Assembly: GCF_016805305.1 (NCBI RefSeq)
Contig: NZ_JAERQN010000005.1
Coordinates: 248,001 to 312,000 of the forward strand
Source: Falsiroseomonas ponticola
Lineage (GTDB): Bacteria > Pseudomonadota > Alphaproteobacteria > Acetobacterales > Acetobacteraceae
Reading direction: 5' to 3'
DNA length: 64,000 bases
The notes beneath the pieces were generated by a model. That model worked only from the letters and a program-made list of their open reading frames with translations, was not told where the DNA came from and did not search any database. The translations under genes were made by a program, and so were the position numbers. Below are positions 7,703-17,436 of this stretch, piece by piece (positions within the stretch are counted from its first letter, which is position 1; every line of letters starts with the position of its first letter).

Positions 7703-8479
7703 ATGCCCGCGAAAACTCCCTCCATGGTCAAGAAGCAGACGGGCGGCTGGCTCGAATCCACCAAGACCGTGGTCTATGCTGGGCTGATCGCCATCGGCAT
7801 CCGCACCGTGGCGTTCGAACCCTTCAACATCCCCTCCGGCAGCATGATCCCGACGCTGCTGGTGGGCGACTACCTCTTCGTGTCCAAGTACAGCTACGGC
7901 TATTCGCGGCATTCCATGCCCTTCAGCCCGAACCTGTTCCAGGGCCGCATCTTCGGCAGCCTGCCGGCGCGCGGCGACGTCGCCGTGTTCAAGCTGCCGC
8001 GCGACAATTCGACCGACTACATCAAGCGCATCGTCGGCCTGCCGGGCGACCGCGTGCAGGTGCGCAACGGCGTGCTGCACCTGAACGGCCAGCCCGTGCG
8101 GCGCGAGCTGATCGGCCCCTATACGGTGGAGGGCGACGGCCCGCGCATCGTGGTGCGCGAATACCGGGAGTTCCTGCCGCCGCAGCCCGGCGTCGAGCCC
8201 CATGTCCACAACATCCTCGAGATGTCGGACGACCAGATCTACGACAACACCATCGAGTTCCGGGTGCCCGAGGGCCATGTCTTCGCCATGGGCGACAACC
8301 GGGACAACAGCCTCGACTCCCGTGAACAGCGCAACGGCGTGGGCTTCGTGCCGGTCGAGAACCTGGTGGGCCGGGCCGAGTTCATCTTCTTCTCCGTCGA
8401 TGGCTCCGCCCGAATCTGGGAGTTCTGGGCCTGGCCGACCGCCATCCGCTGGAGCCGCCTGTTCAGCGCCGTCCGGTGA
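7703..8479 (+). CDS. lepB: Signal peptidase I
   Basis: 258 residues from ATG 7703 (ATG 7724, MVKKQTGGW, is an alternative; an upstream in-frame TTG at 7691 is unlikely). It cleaves Sec and Tat signal peptides at the periplasmic face. One membrane anchor (about residues 20-40, TVVYAGLIAIGIRTVAF) is followed by the catalytic Ser47 in PSGSMIPTLLVGD and the general-base Lys108 in YIKRIVGLPGD. MGDNRDNSLDSR (box E) is also complete. A single N-terminal transmembrane segment is normal for the alphaproteobacterial form. The TGA overlaps the rnc GTG start. Confidence 0.95.
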   Translation: MPAKTPSMVKKQTGGWLESTKTVVYAGLIAIGIRTVAFEPFNIPSGSMIPTLLVGDYLFVSKYSYGYSRHSMPFSPNLFQGRIFGSLPARGDVAVFKLPRDNSTDYIKRIVGLPGDRVQVRNGVLHLNGQPVRRELIGPYTVEGDGPRIVVREYREFLPPQPGVEPHVHNILEMSDDQIYDNTIEFRVPEGHVFAMGDNRDNSLDSREQRNGVGFVPVENLVGRAEFIFFSVDGSARIWEFWAWPTAIRWSRLFSAVR

Positions 8480-9171
8480 CCCTGCCCGGTGACGACCCCG
8501 TGGAGGCGCTGGCGGCGCGGCTGCCGCACCGCTTCCACAAGCCCGAGCTTCTGCTCCACGCCCTGACGCACCGCTCCGCCGCCGATCCGAAGCGCTCCAT
8601 GCTCGATTCGAACGAACGGCTGGAGTTCGTGGGCGACCGCGTGCTGGCGCTGGTCATGGCCGAATGGCTGGCGGAGCGCTTCCCGAAGGAGCGGGAGGGC
8701 GACCTCGGCAAGCGGCTCGCGGCCCTCGTCTCCCAGGATGCGCTGGCGCGCGTGGCGGCGACGCTGGGCGTGGCGGCGGCGCTGCGGGTGACGCCGAACG
8801 AGGAGAAGTCCGGCGTCCGCCACCGCGCCTCCGTCCTGTCCGACGCGCTGGAGGCGGTGCTGGGCGCGATCTACCTGGATGGCGGGCTGGAACCGGCCCG
8901 GGCGCTGATCCGGCGCGAATGGGATTCGGCGCTGGAAGCCCCGGTGAAGCCGCCATCATCCCCCAAGTCCCGGCTGCAGGAATGGACGCTGGGGCGCGGG
9001 CTCGGCCTGCCGGAATACCTGGCGGTCTCCGCGGCCGGACCTTCCCACCACCCGGTCTTCACCGTGCGCGCGATCGCGGCGGGGCGCGAGGCCGAGGGGC
9101 AGGGCGAGAACAAGCGCGCGGCCGAACAGGCCGCGGCCGAACGGCTTCTGGCACTTCTGGGGGCCAAATGA
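8476..9171 (+). CDS. rnc: Ribonuclease III
   Basis: 231 residues, starting at GTG 8476 with a GTGA overlap on the lepB stop. It cleaves double-stranded RNA, including rRNA precursors. The signature NERLEFVGDRVL (46-57) carries the catalytic Glu and Asp; the second acidic patch is in DALEAVLGAIYLDGG (about 123-137). A dsRNA-binding domain occupies about residues 158-229, with PSHHPVFTV and the Ala-rich ENKRAAEQAAAERLL helix. It is coupled to era by an ATGA overlap, the classic rnc-era arrangement. Confidence 0.95.
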   Translation: MTLPGDDPVEALAARLPHRFHKPELLLHALTHRSAADPKRSMLDSNERLEFVGDRVLALVMAEWLAERFPKEREGDLGKRLAALVSQDALARVAATLGVAAALRVTPNEEKSGVRHRASVLSDALEAVLGAIYLDGGLEPARALIRREWDSALEAPVKPPSSPKSRLQEWTLGRGLGLPEYLAVSAAGPSHHPVFTVRAIAAGREAEGQGENKRAAEQAAAERLLALLGAK

Positions 9172-10076
9172 ACGAGACAGTCGAACCCACGCGCTGCGGC
9201 CTGGTCGCCATCGTCGGCGCGCCCAATGCGGGCAAGTCCACGCTGGTGAATGCGCTGGCGGGCACCAAGGTCACCATCGTCTCCCCCAAGCCGCAGACCA
9301 CGCGCTTCCGCATCCGCGCCGTGGTGATGGAGGGGCGCAGCCAGATCATCCTGGTCGATACCCCCGGCATCTTCGCGCCCCGCCGGCGGCTGGACCGCGC
9401 CATGGTCGCGGCGGCCTGGGGCGGCGCGCAGGATGCGGACCTGTCCGTCCTCATCGTCGATGCCCGCGCGGGGCTGACGGACGAGGTCCGCGCCATCGCG
9501 GAGAAGCTGAAGGGCAGCGGGCGGAAGCTGATGCTGCTGCTGAACAAGGCGGACCTGGTGGAGCCGCCGCGGCTGCTGCCGCTGGCCAAGGACCTCAACG
9601 ACATCGTCCCCTTCGCGGAGACCTTCATGGTCAGCGCGCTGAAGGGCAGGGGGCTCGACCGCGTGAAGGCCGTGCTGGCGGTGAACCTGCCCGAGGGCCC
9701 CTACCTGTTCCCGGAGGACGACCTCTCCGACCTGCCGCAGCGCATGCTGGCCGCGGAGATCGTGCGGGAGCAGGTGCTGCGCCAGACGCATGAGGAAGTG
9801 CCGCACCACGCGACCGTCGAGACCGAGACCTGGCAGGAACGCAAGGATGGCAGCGCGCGGATCGAGGTGACCATCTACGTCACCCGCGCGACCCAGAAGG
9901 GCATCCTGATCGGCGATGGCGGGGCCAAGGTGAAGTCGATCGGCCAGGCCGCGCGGAAGGAGCTGGAGGCGCTGCTGGAGCGGCGCATCCACCTGTTCGT
10001 CAACGTCAAGGAGCGCGCGGGCTGGGACGAGGAAGGCGGGCGCATCCGGGCGCTGGGGCTGGACGATCCGGGATGA
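9168..10076 (+). CDS. era: GTPase Era
   Basis: 302 residues from ATG 9168 (overlapping the rnc stop). An Era-type GTPase that binds 16S rRNA and assists 30S maturation. G1 is GAPNAGKST (17-25), G3 is DTPGIF (about 64-69), and G4 is NKADLV (about 125-130), followed by a SALKGRG G5 motif. The C-terminal KH domain, with GILIGDGGAKVKSIG and the Era-typical RIHLFVNVKERAGW, spans about 205-290. No anomalies. The start choice is fixed by the overlap: the frame is open further upstream but that is antisense-shadow sequence within rnc. Confidence 0.96.
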   Translation: MNETVEPTRCGLVAIVGAPNAGKSTLVNALAGTKVTIVSPKPQTTRFRIRAVVMEGRSQIILVDTPGIFAPRRRLDRAMVAAAWGGAQDADLSVLIVDARAGLTDEVRAIAEKLKGSGRKLMLLLNKADLVEPPRLLPLAKDLNDIVPFAETFMVSALKGRGLDRVKAVLAVNLPEGPYLFPEDDLSDLPQRMLAAEIVREQVLRQTHEEVPHHATVETETWQERKDGSARIEVTIYVTRATQKGILIGDGGAKVKSIGQAARKELEALLERRIHLFVNVKERAGWDEEGGRIRALGLDDPG

Positions 10077-10084
10077 CGCCCCGC

Positions 10085-10154
10085 GACTGTGACCTTTGAG
10101 CCACTAAACCGGTACTGTGACTTAAGCCGATTTAGCCGATTAAGCGCTTTTAGC
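10085..10154. other. Low-G+C repeat-bearing patch between convergent era and DUF882 genes
   Basis: In an otherwise very G+C-rich window this 70-base stretch is close to 45% G+C. ACTGTGAC occurs at 10086-10093 and 10114-10121 (28 bp apart), AGCCGATT at 10125-10132 and 10134-10141 (9 bp apart), and AAGCGCTT at 10142-10149 is a palindrome. No open frame of note. The rest of the gap (10155-10282) shows no gene. It could be a remnant insertion, a small RNA or a binding site; nothing decides between these. Confidence 0.4.
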
Positions 10155-10282
10155 ACCGATTCACGCGATCCGGATTTGGGACAAATTCACGTCCCCCGCG
10201 CCGCAGGGCGGGCTGAAGGCGCGGATCGGGCGCTTGATGACTGGAACATAGCCGGAACACCGGCGCGCCGTCCATGGTTTTG

Positions 10283-10873
10283 TCACCGCCCCCCGCCCTG
10301 GGCCCGCCAGGCCGCCGCGATGCGGCCGATGCGGTCCTCCACCGGCGCCGCCACGGCGCCGCCCGGCACATCCCCGTTCCAGTGCCGCACCGGGCCACTG
10401 TCCAGGTGCACGAAGCCGCGCCGCGGATAGACGCCGACGCCACCACGGGCCAGCCCCCGCGCAAGCCCGGCCACCTGCTGCACCCGGGCGGGCGCGACTT
10501 CCAGATCGATCGCGCCGGCGCGGAGGTGCTGGCTGTCCCCCGCCCCATGCACCGCGGCGTTGATCGCCGGCGTGCGGTAGCCCGACCGCACCACCAGCGG
10601 GCCAGGCAGGCGCGCGGCCTCCGCCAGGTCGCAGAGGATGGCCAGCGCCTCGGCATCGAAGGCGCGCGGGCGGATCGCGGCGCTGTCGGCCAGCACGGCG
10701 GACAGCTCCGCCATGGCGCCGGGGTCGGGGGCGGTGCCGTCATGCCAGGGGCCATCGAACCGCGCGCCCGTATGGGCGTGGCGGAGCGACAATCGGCGGG
10801 GCGTGGCGGCATGGAGGGAGGGCGCGGCCAGGGTCAGGACCCCGGCGCCGAGGAGGATCAGGCGTCGCTTCAT
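10283..10873 (-). CDS. Exported DUF882 / M15A-like murein peptidase-fold protein
   Basis: 196 residues from ATG 10873 (a start seven codons upstream is possible but MKRRLILLGAGVLTLAAPSLHA is a standard leader with A-x-A cleavage). The mature part matches the DUF882/YcbK group related to peptidase M15A: RSGYRTPAINA, SQHLRAGAIDLEV (His and Asp as zinc ligands) and GFVHLDSG (third His). Members act on peptidoglycan peptides in the periplasm; this one is untested. No Tat twin-Arg consensus with Phe, though RR precedes the hydrophobic segment. It lies inverted between era and recO, interrupting a normally same-strand block. Confidence 0.8.
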   Translation of the reverse strand: MKRRLILLGAGVLTLAAPSLHAATPRRLSLRHAHTGARFDGPWHDGTAPDPGAMAELSAVLADSAAIRPRAFDAEALAILCDLAEAARLPGPLVVRSGYRTPAINAAVHGAGDSQHLRAGAIDLEVAPARVQQVAGLARGLARGGVGVYPRRGFVHLDSGPVRHWNGDVPGGAVAAPVEDRIGRIAAAWRAQGGGR

Positions 10874-10993
10874 GCCCGGGATAAGCGCCGGCACGCGCGA
10901 ATGAGCCCGGCGCTCACGCCCTCGGCACCGGCCAGGCCCTCACGATGCGCGGCGCGCTTGCCCCGGGGCCCGCGATGTGGAACCCCATCCGGC

Positions 10994-11719
10994 ATGGAAT
11001 GGGATGCCCCCGCCGTGGTGCTCGATGTCCGCCCGCATGGGGAGGGCGGCGCCATCGTCTCCGTCATGACCGAGGCCCATGGCCGCCACGCCGGCCTGGC
11101 CAAGGGCGGCACCTCCCGCGGCCAGGCCGCGCTGTGGCAGGCGGGCAACCTGGTGGAGGCGCGCTGGGTGGGCAGGCTGGCCGACCAGCTCGGCGCCATG
11201 AGCGCGGAGATGGTCCACCCCGCCGCGGCGCTGGCCATGGAGGACCCGCTCGCGCTCGCCGCGCTGCGCGCCGCCTGCGCGGTCGCTGAAGGCGCGCTGC
11301 CGGAACGGGAGGCCCATCCCCGCATCTTCCACGGCCTGGTCGCCTTCGTGGCGACCCTGGCGCGCGACACCGCCCTCGCCCTGCCCGACCTGGTGCGGTG
11401 GGAGGCCGATCTGCTGGCGGAACTCGGCTACGGGCTGGACCTGGCGCGCTGCGCCGTCACCGGCGGGACGGAGGATCTCGCCTTCGTCTCGCCCCGCAGC
11501 GGCCGCGCCGTTTCCGAGCCCGCGGCCGGGGAATGGCGGGACCGGCTGCTGCCGCTGCCGCGCTTCCTGCTCGGCCAGGGCCCATCAACCGCCGCCGACT
11601 GGGCGGCGGGGCTGAAGCTTACCGGCCACTTCCTGGCGCGCGACGTCTTCGGCGTGCAGCACAAGGGGCTGCCCGCAGCGCGGGAGATGCTGCTGGACCG
11701 CGTCGCCGCCGCCACCTGA
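10994..11719 (+). CDS. recO: DNA repair protein RecO
   Basis: 241 residues from ATG 10994. The N-terminal OB fold is seen as MEWDAPAVVLDVRPHGEGGAIVSVMTEAHGRHAGLAKGG; the typical alphaproteobacterial sequence is EDEAIVLSVRPHGE..A. The helical C-terminal domain contains LLAELGYGLDLARCAVTGG and FVSPRSGRAVS, the usual landmarks near the position of a lost zinc motif. RecO loads RecA on SSB-coated gaps with RecR. It is separated from its usual partner era by the inverted DUF882 gene. The frame is open upstream for 700 bp, but that part is antisense to DUF882. Confidence 0.9.
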   Translation: MEWDAPAVVLDVRPHGEGGAIVSVMTEAHGRHAGLAKGGTSRGQAALWQAGNLVEARWVGRLADQLGAMSAEMVHPAAALAMEDPLALAALRAACAVAEGALPEREAHPRIFHGLVAFVATLARDTALALPDLVRWEADLLAELGYGLDLARCAVTGGTEDLAFVSPRSGRAVSEPAAGEWRDRLLPLPRFLLGQGPSTAADWAAGLKLTGHFLARDVFGVQHKGLPAAREMLLDRVAAAT

Positions 11720-11805
11720 CCCATGCGTGGCGGGCTGCCCGGGGAAGCCCCCGGCGCAAGGCCCCCCGCCTTGTGGAACATCCTTCCGCGGGCGACGCTT
11801 CCGCG

Positions 11806-13020
11806 ATGCGAAACATCCCCCGCGCGGCCATCCCCATCCTGATCGCGGCGGCACTCGCCCTGGCGCTGGCGAACGGCATGCGCCAGAGCCTGGGGCTGTT
11901 CCTGCAACCCGTGACCAGGGACCTCGGCATCGCGGTCGCGGACTTCACGATCGCCATCGCCATCCAGAACCTGGCCTGGGGCATCGCCCAGCCCTTCGCC
12001 GGCGCCGTCGCCAGCCGCTTCGGCTTCCGGCCCACCATGCTGGCGGGCGGCCTGACCTACGCCGCGGGGCTGGCCCTCTTCGCGCAGGCCCAGGGCACCT
12101 TCGCCATCATGATGGGCGCCGGCCTGCTGATCGGCATCGCACTCGCCGCCACCGCCTCCGGCATGGCGATGGCCGTGGCCTCCCGCCCCGTGCCCAACGC
12201 CGCGCGCAGCACCGTGCTCGGCCTGGTCTCCGCCCTCGGCTCCACCGGGCCGCTGATGGCCGCCCCCATCGCCCAGGGGCTGATGGACGCCTTCGACTGG
12301 CGCGCCGGCGCCATCGGCCTGGCGCTGCTCTCGCTCTGCCTGCTGCCCGCCGCCTGGATCGCGGGGCGCGTGGACGCCACCCCCGTGCCGCCCAGCCGGG
12401 GCGGCGATACCTCCGCCGCCGTGGCTGCGCGCGCCGCCTTCCGAAACGGACCCTTCCTGATCATGGCCGGGGCCTACTTCGTCTGCGGCCTCCAACTCGT
12501 CTTCCTGACCACGCACCTGCCCTCCTACCTCACCATCTGCGGGCTCGACCCGATGCTGGGCGCCACCGCCCTCGGCGTCATCGCCGCCTTCAACGTGGTC
12601 GGCAGCCTGTTCTTCGGCTGGGCGGGCGGACGATGGTCCAAGACCCTGCTCCTCGGCCTGATCTACGTCACGCGGTCCCTCGTGCTGGCCTGGTACTTCG
12701 CGATCCCGCCTTCCCCCACCTCCACCCTCGTCTTCGCCGCCATCATGGGGTTCCTCTGGCTCGGCGTCGCACCGCTCATCTCCGGCGCCGTCGTCGAGAT
12801 GTTCGGCCTGCAATGGCAAGCCATGATCCAGGGCTTCGCCTTCGCCAGCCACCAACTCGGCAGCTTCACCGGGGCACTGGGCGGCGGCCTGATCTTCGAC
12901 GCCATGGGATCCTACACCCTCGCCTGGCAAGCCGGCGTCGCCATGGGCCTCACCGCCGGCACCCTGCAAATCCTGGCGTCGATCCCGCGCGGACCGAGGG
13001 CGCGCCCCGCGGCGGCGTGA
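11806..13020 (+). CDS. MFS transporter
   Basis: 404 residues with about 12 hydrophobic segments and the usual central loop (around 190-210). The N-terminal half has GMRQSLGLFLQPVTRDLG, a pattern seen in the monocarboxylate/oxalate-formate type MFS branch. The loop-2 region contains ASRFGFRPTMLAGG in place of the textbook GxxxDRxGRR. There is no neighbouring enzyme that fixes the substrate. It is 86 bp after recO; the gap contains short G+C-rich repeats but no gene. Substrate unknown; organic-acid transport is a family-level guess. Confidence 0.8.
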   Translation: MRNIPRAAIPILIAAALALALANGMRQSLGLFLQPVTRDLGIAVADFTIAIAIQNLAWGIAQPFAGAVASRFGFRPTMLAGGLTYAAGLALFAQAQGTFAIMMGAGLLIGIALAATASGMAMAVASRPVPNAARSTVLGLVSALGSTGPLMAAPIAQGLMDAFDWRAGAIGLALLSLCLLPAAWIAGRVDATPVPPSRGGDTSAAVAARAAFRNGPFLIMAGAYFVCGLQLVFLTTHLPSYLTICGLDPMLGATALGVIAAFNVVGSLFFGWAGGRWSKTLLLGLIYVTRSLVLAWYFAIPPSPTSTLVFAAIMGFLWLGVAPLISGAVVEMFGLQWQAMIQGFAFASHQLGSFTGALGGGLIFDAMGSYTLAWQAGVAMGLTAGTLQILASIPRGPRARPAAA

Positions 13021-13042
13021 CGGGGGGCGCGGGTTGGAAGCC

Positions 13043-13266
13043 CCGGAGAGGGGCTGCGCGCCCCTCTCCGGACCTCTCCCGCGCCAGGGGGCAACGGCCC
13101 CCTGGACCGCGAGGTTATCGGGGGATGGAGGGAGGGGCGCCGCGCGCGTTCCGGCCAGGCGGTCGCTCCGTGCCCCTCCCTCCATCCCCCGATCTCATGG
13201 GTTCAAAGGGGCCGCTGCCCCTTTGCGGGGAAGGGGTCTGGGGAAGGGGCGGAGCCCTTTCCCCAG
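13043..13266. repeat. Cassette of five hairpins, including a 22-bp perfect inverted repeat
   Basis: Five stem-loops lie in the gap between convergent MFS and M24 genes. They are 13043-13054/13060-13071 (12 bp), 13084-13092/13097-13105 (9 bp), 13117-13138/13172-13193 (22 bp, perfect, 33-base loop), 13204-13212/13217-13225 (9 bp) and 13238-13266 (imperfect, CTGGGGAA against TTCCCCAG). There is no gene in 13021-13288. They may act as bidirectional terminators, but the number and the long arm suggest an interspersed repeat element of the REP/MITE kind. Confidence 0.6.
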
Positions 13267-13288
13267 GGGCCACCGCCGCGCGCCCCCG

Positions 13289-14499
13289 TCACACCCCCGC
13301 GAAGGGCTCGTCCACGCTCCGCGCGGGTTCCGTCAGCCAGGAGGCGCCGGTGGCGGTGATGGCGATGTGGTCTTCCAGGCGGATGCCGAATTCGCCGTAG
13401 ATGGCCATGGTGGGTTCGATGGAGCCGGTGTTGCCGGGGGCGAGGGGTTGGGTGTTGCCGCCGACGAAGTAGGGGGCTTCGTGGACGTCCATGCCGATGC
13501 CGTGGCCGGTGCGGTGGGGCAGGCCGGGGACCTTGTAGCCGGGGCCGAAGCCGGCGGCGGTGATCACGCCGCGGCAGGCGTCGTCGATGGCGCTGCAGGG
13601 GGCGCCGGGTTTCGCGGCGGCGAAGCCGGCGGCCTGGGCGCGCTTGGTGAGGTCCCAGATCTCGCGCTGGCGGGCGGTGGGGGTGCCGAAGACGTAGCTG
13701 CGGGTGATGTCGGAGACGTAGCCGTGGAGTGGCGCGCCGACGTCCACGAGGACAACGTCGCCCTCCTTCAGCGTCTGCGGGTAGGGCACGCCGTGCGGGT
13801 AGGCGGAGGGTTCGCCGAAGAGGACGATGGAGAAGGCGGGCCCGGCGTCGAAGCCGGCCTTGGCGTGGGCGGCGGCGAGGAAGGCCTGCACCTCGGTGGT
13901 GGTGACGCCGGGCTTGAGGGCGCGGGCGGCGGCGGCCTGGATGCGGAGTGTCATGCCCATGGCCTGGCGGAGCAGGGCGATCTCGTGGTCCGACTTCTGT
14001 TCGCGGAGATGGGAGGTGACGGGTTTGCTGGCGATGAAGTGGTGGTTGGGGAGGGCGGCGCGCAGGCCTTCGGCGACGAAGACGCGGGCCATGTCGTCGA
14101 TCGCGATGGTGCCGCCGCTGATGTCGGATGCGCGAAGGATGTCGCTGAAGAGGGCGTAGGGGTCCTGGTCTTCCTCCCAGCCGCGGACCTCGCCGGGCAG
14201 GGCGAGCATGGTCTTGAGGCGCTCGACCTCGAATTCCGGGCAGAGATAGGTGAGGGGGCCGCGGACGGGGAGGACGGCGCCGACGGGGCGTTCGGACTGG
14301 CCGTGCTTGAGGCCGGTGAGCCAGGTGAGGTTGGTGGTGCCGTCGAGCCAGAGTGCGGAGATGCCGAGTTCGGCCATCCGGGATTGGGCGAGGGCGACGC
14401 GCTTCGCGTGGTCTTCCGCGGTGATGGGCGGGACGGCGTCCCGTTCGTTTTTGATCGCAGCCAGTTCGGTGGCGAAGTCCGATCCGCCGACGCCGGTTG

Positions 14500-14503
<4 letters not shown>
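13289..14503 (-). CDS. M24 family Xaa-Pro peptidase
   Basis: 404 residues from ATG 14503, which overlaps the upstream ABC-F stop. Creatinase N-terminal domain (about 1-165), then the pita-bread metallopeptidase domain. Metal ligands appear in order: Asp in VVLVDVGAP, Asp in VSDITRSYVFG, His in TGHGIGMDVHEAP, Glu in SIEPTMAIYG and Glu in IRLEDHIAI. This is consistent with aminopeptidase P / Xaa-Pro dipeptidase activity, removing residues before proline. The cytoplasm is the likely site, as there is no leader. Residues upstream of 14503 lie inside the neighbouring gene. Confidence 0.85.
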
Positions 14504-16320
<1,817 letters not shown>

Positions 16321-16462
16321 GACGGGTGGGATGGGGGCGGCGGGAGGCGCCGTCAAGCGTGGGGGCTTGCGCGGGCGGCATCGCGGTGGTGCGGAAGTTG
16401 CTTAAGCTTGATCGGCCGGCGCGATGCGTGTCGGATCACGCGCCCCTCCCGGAGGACTCCCC

Positions 16463-17428
16463 ATGCGCCGCCGCAGCCTGCTGACCGCCCTTGCGCTGCC
16501 GATTGCGGCGCCCGCCCTCGCGCAGGGTGCCTGGCCCAGCCGGCCCGTGCGCATCATCTCCTCCTCGCCGCCGGCCGGGGCGTCCGACATCCTCTCCCGC
16601 ACCGTGGCGGCGGCGTTGCAGGAACAGACGGGGCAGTCCTTCCTGGTGGAGAACCGCGCGGGGGCGGGCGGCGTGGTGGGGTCCGACTTCGTCGCGAAAT
16701 CGGCGCCGGATGGCTACACCTGGCTGACGACGAATGTCGGCCCGCAGGCCATCTTCCGCGAACTCGTGCGCAACATGCCCTACGACACGCGCAACGATTT
16801 CCGCCACGTCACCATCATCGGCACGCTGCCCGTGGTGCTGATCGTCAACAAGGACCTGCCCTTCCGCACGCTGGCCGAGTACGTCGCGGCGGCGAAGGCA
16901 CGGCCGGGGGCGATCAACTTCGGATCGGGCGGCAACGGCACGCTGCATCACCTGACGGCGGAGCTGCTGAAGGCCGCGGCCGGCATCGACATCACCCATG
17001 TGCCCTATCGCGGCGCGCAGGCGGCCACGGCCGATGTGCTGGGCGGGCGGATCGAGGGGATGATCGACAGCCTGCCCTCGGCGGCCGTGCATATCCGCAG
17101 CGGGAATGTGCGCGCGCTGGCCGTCTCCTCCGCGGGCAGGAGCAGCGCCTTCCCGGAGATCCCGACCTTTGCCGAGAGCGGCTACCCGGGCGTGGTGACG
17201 ACGAACTGGTTCAGCATCGCGGGCCCGGCGCGGGTGCCGGAGGAGATCATCCAGGCGATGTACGCGCAGCTCAAGCGGGCGCTGGAGAGCGGCGCGGTGC
17301 GGGAGCGCCTGGCGAGCATCGGCGTCGATCCCCGCGGCGACCCCCCGGACGTGACCCAGCGCTACATCCATGGTGAGATCGACCGATGGGGTGAGGTGGT
17401 TCGCCGCACCGGCGTGACGATGGATTGA
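16463..17428 (+). CDS. TctC/Bug-type tripartite tricarboxylate-transporter binding protein
   Basis: 321 residues from ATG 16463; GGAGG at 16451-16455 supports it. Signal peptide MRRRSLLTALALPIAAPALA, then the family opening WPSRPVRIISSSPPAGASDILSR and the conserved VENRAGAGGVVGSDFVAKSAPDGYT. Periplasmic solute capture for a tripartite tricarboxylate transporter; no TctA or TctB genes lie nearby, as is common for the many orphan Bug proteins of Acetobacteraceae and Burkholderiales. Ligand unknown. The stop sits 9 bp before the M28 gene, so co-transcription is likely, perhaps giving a substrate link. Confidence 0.9.
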   Translation: MRRRSLLTALALPIAAPALAQGAWPSRPVRIISSSPPAGASDILSRTVAAALQEQTGQSFLVENRAGAGGVVGSDFVAKSAPDGYTWLTTNVGPQAIFRELVRNMPYDTRNDFRHVTIIGTLPVVLIVNKDLPFRTLAEYVAAAKARPGAINFGSGGNGTLHHLTAELLKAAAGIDITHVPYRGAQAATADVLGGRIEGMIDSLPSAAVHIRSGNVRALAVSSAGRSSAFPEIPTFAESGYPGVVTTNWFSIAGPARVPEEIIQAMYAQLKRALESGAVRERLASIGVDPRGDPPDVTQRYIHGEIDRWGEVVRRTGVTMD

Positions 17429-17436
17429 ACACGGCC

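Noticed and set aside
10244..10258. GAAC-N7-GAAC, which matches the alphaproteobacterial LexA box on the minus strand
   Set aside because: It lies between convergent genes, 750 bp from recO and not in a promoter. With eight fixed bases at this base composition, about one chance match in 64 kb over both strands is expected.
13021..13288. Small protein gene in the hairpin cassette
   Set aside because: Open frames here are short, G+C-driven and run through the hairpin arms with no start signal.
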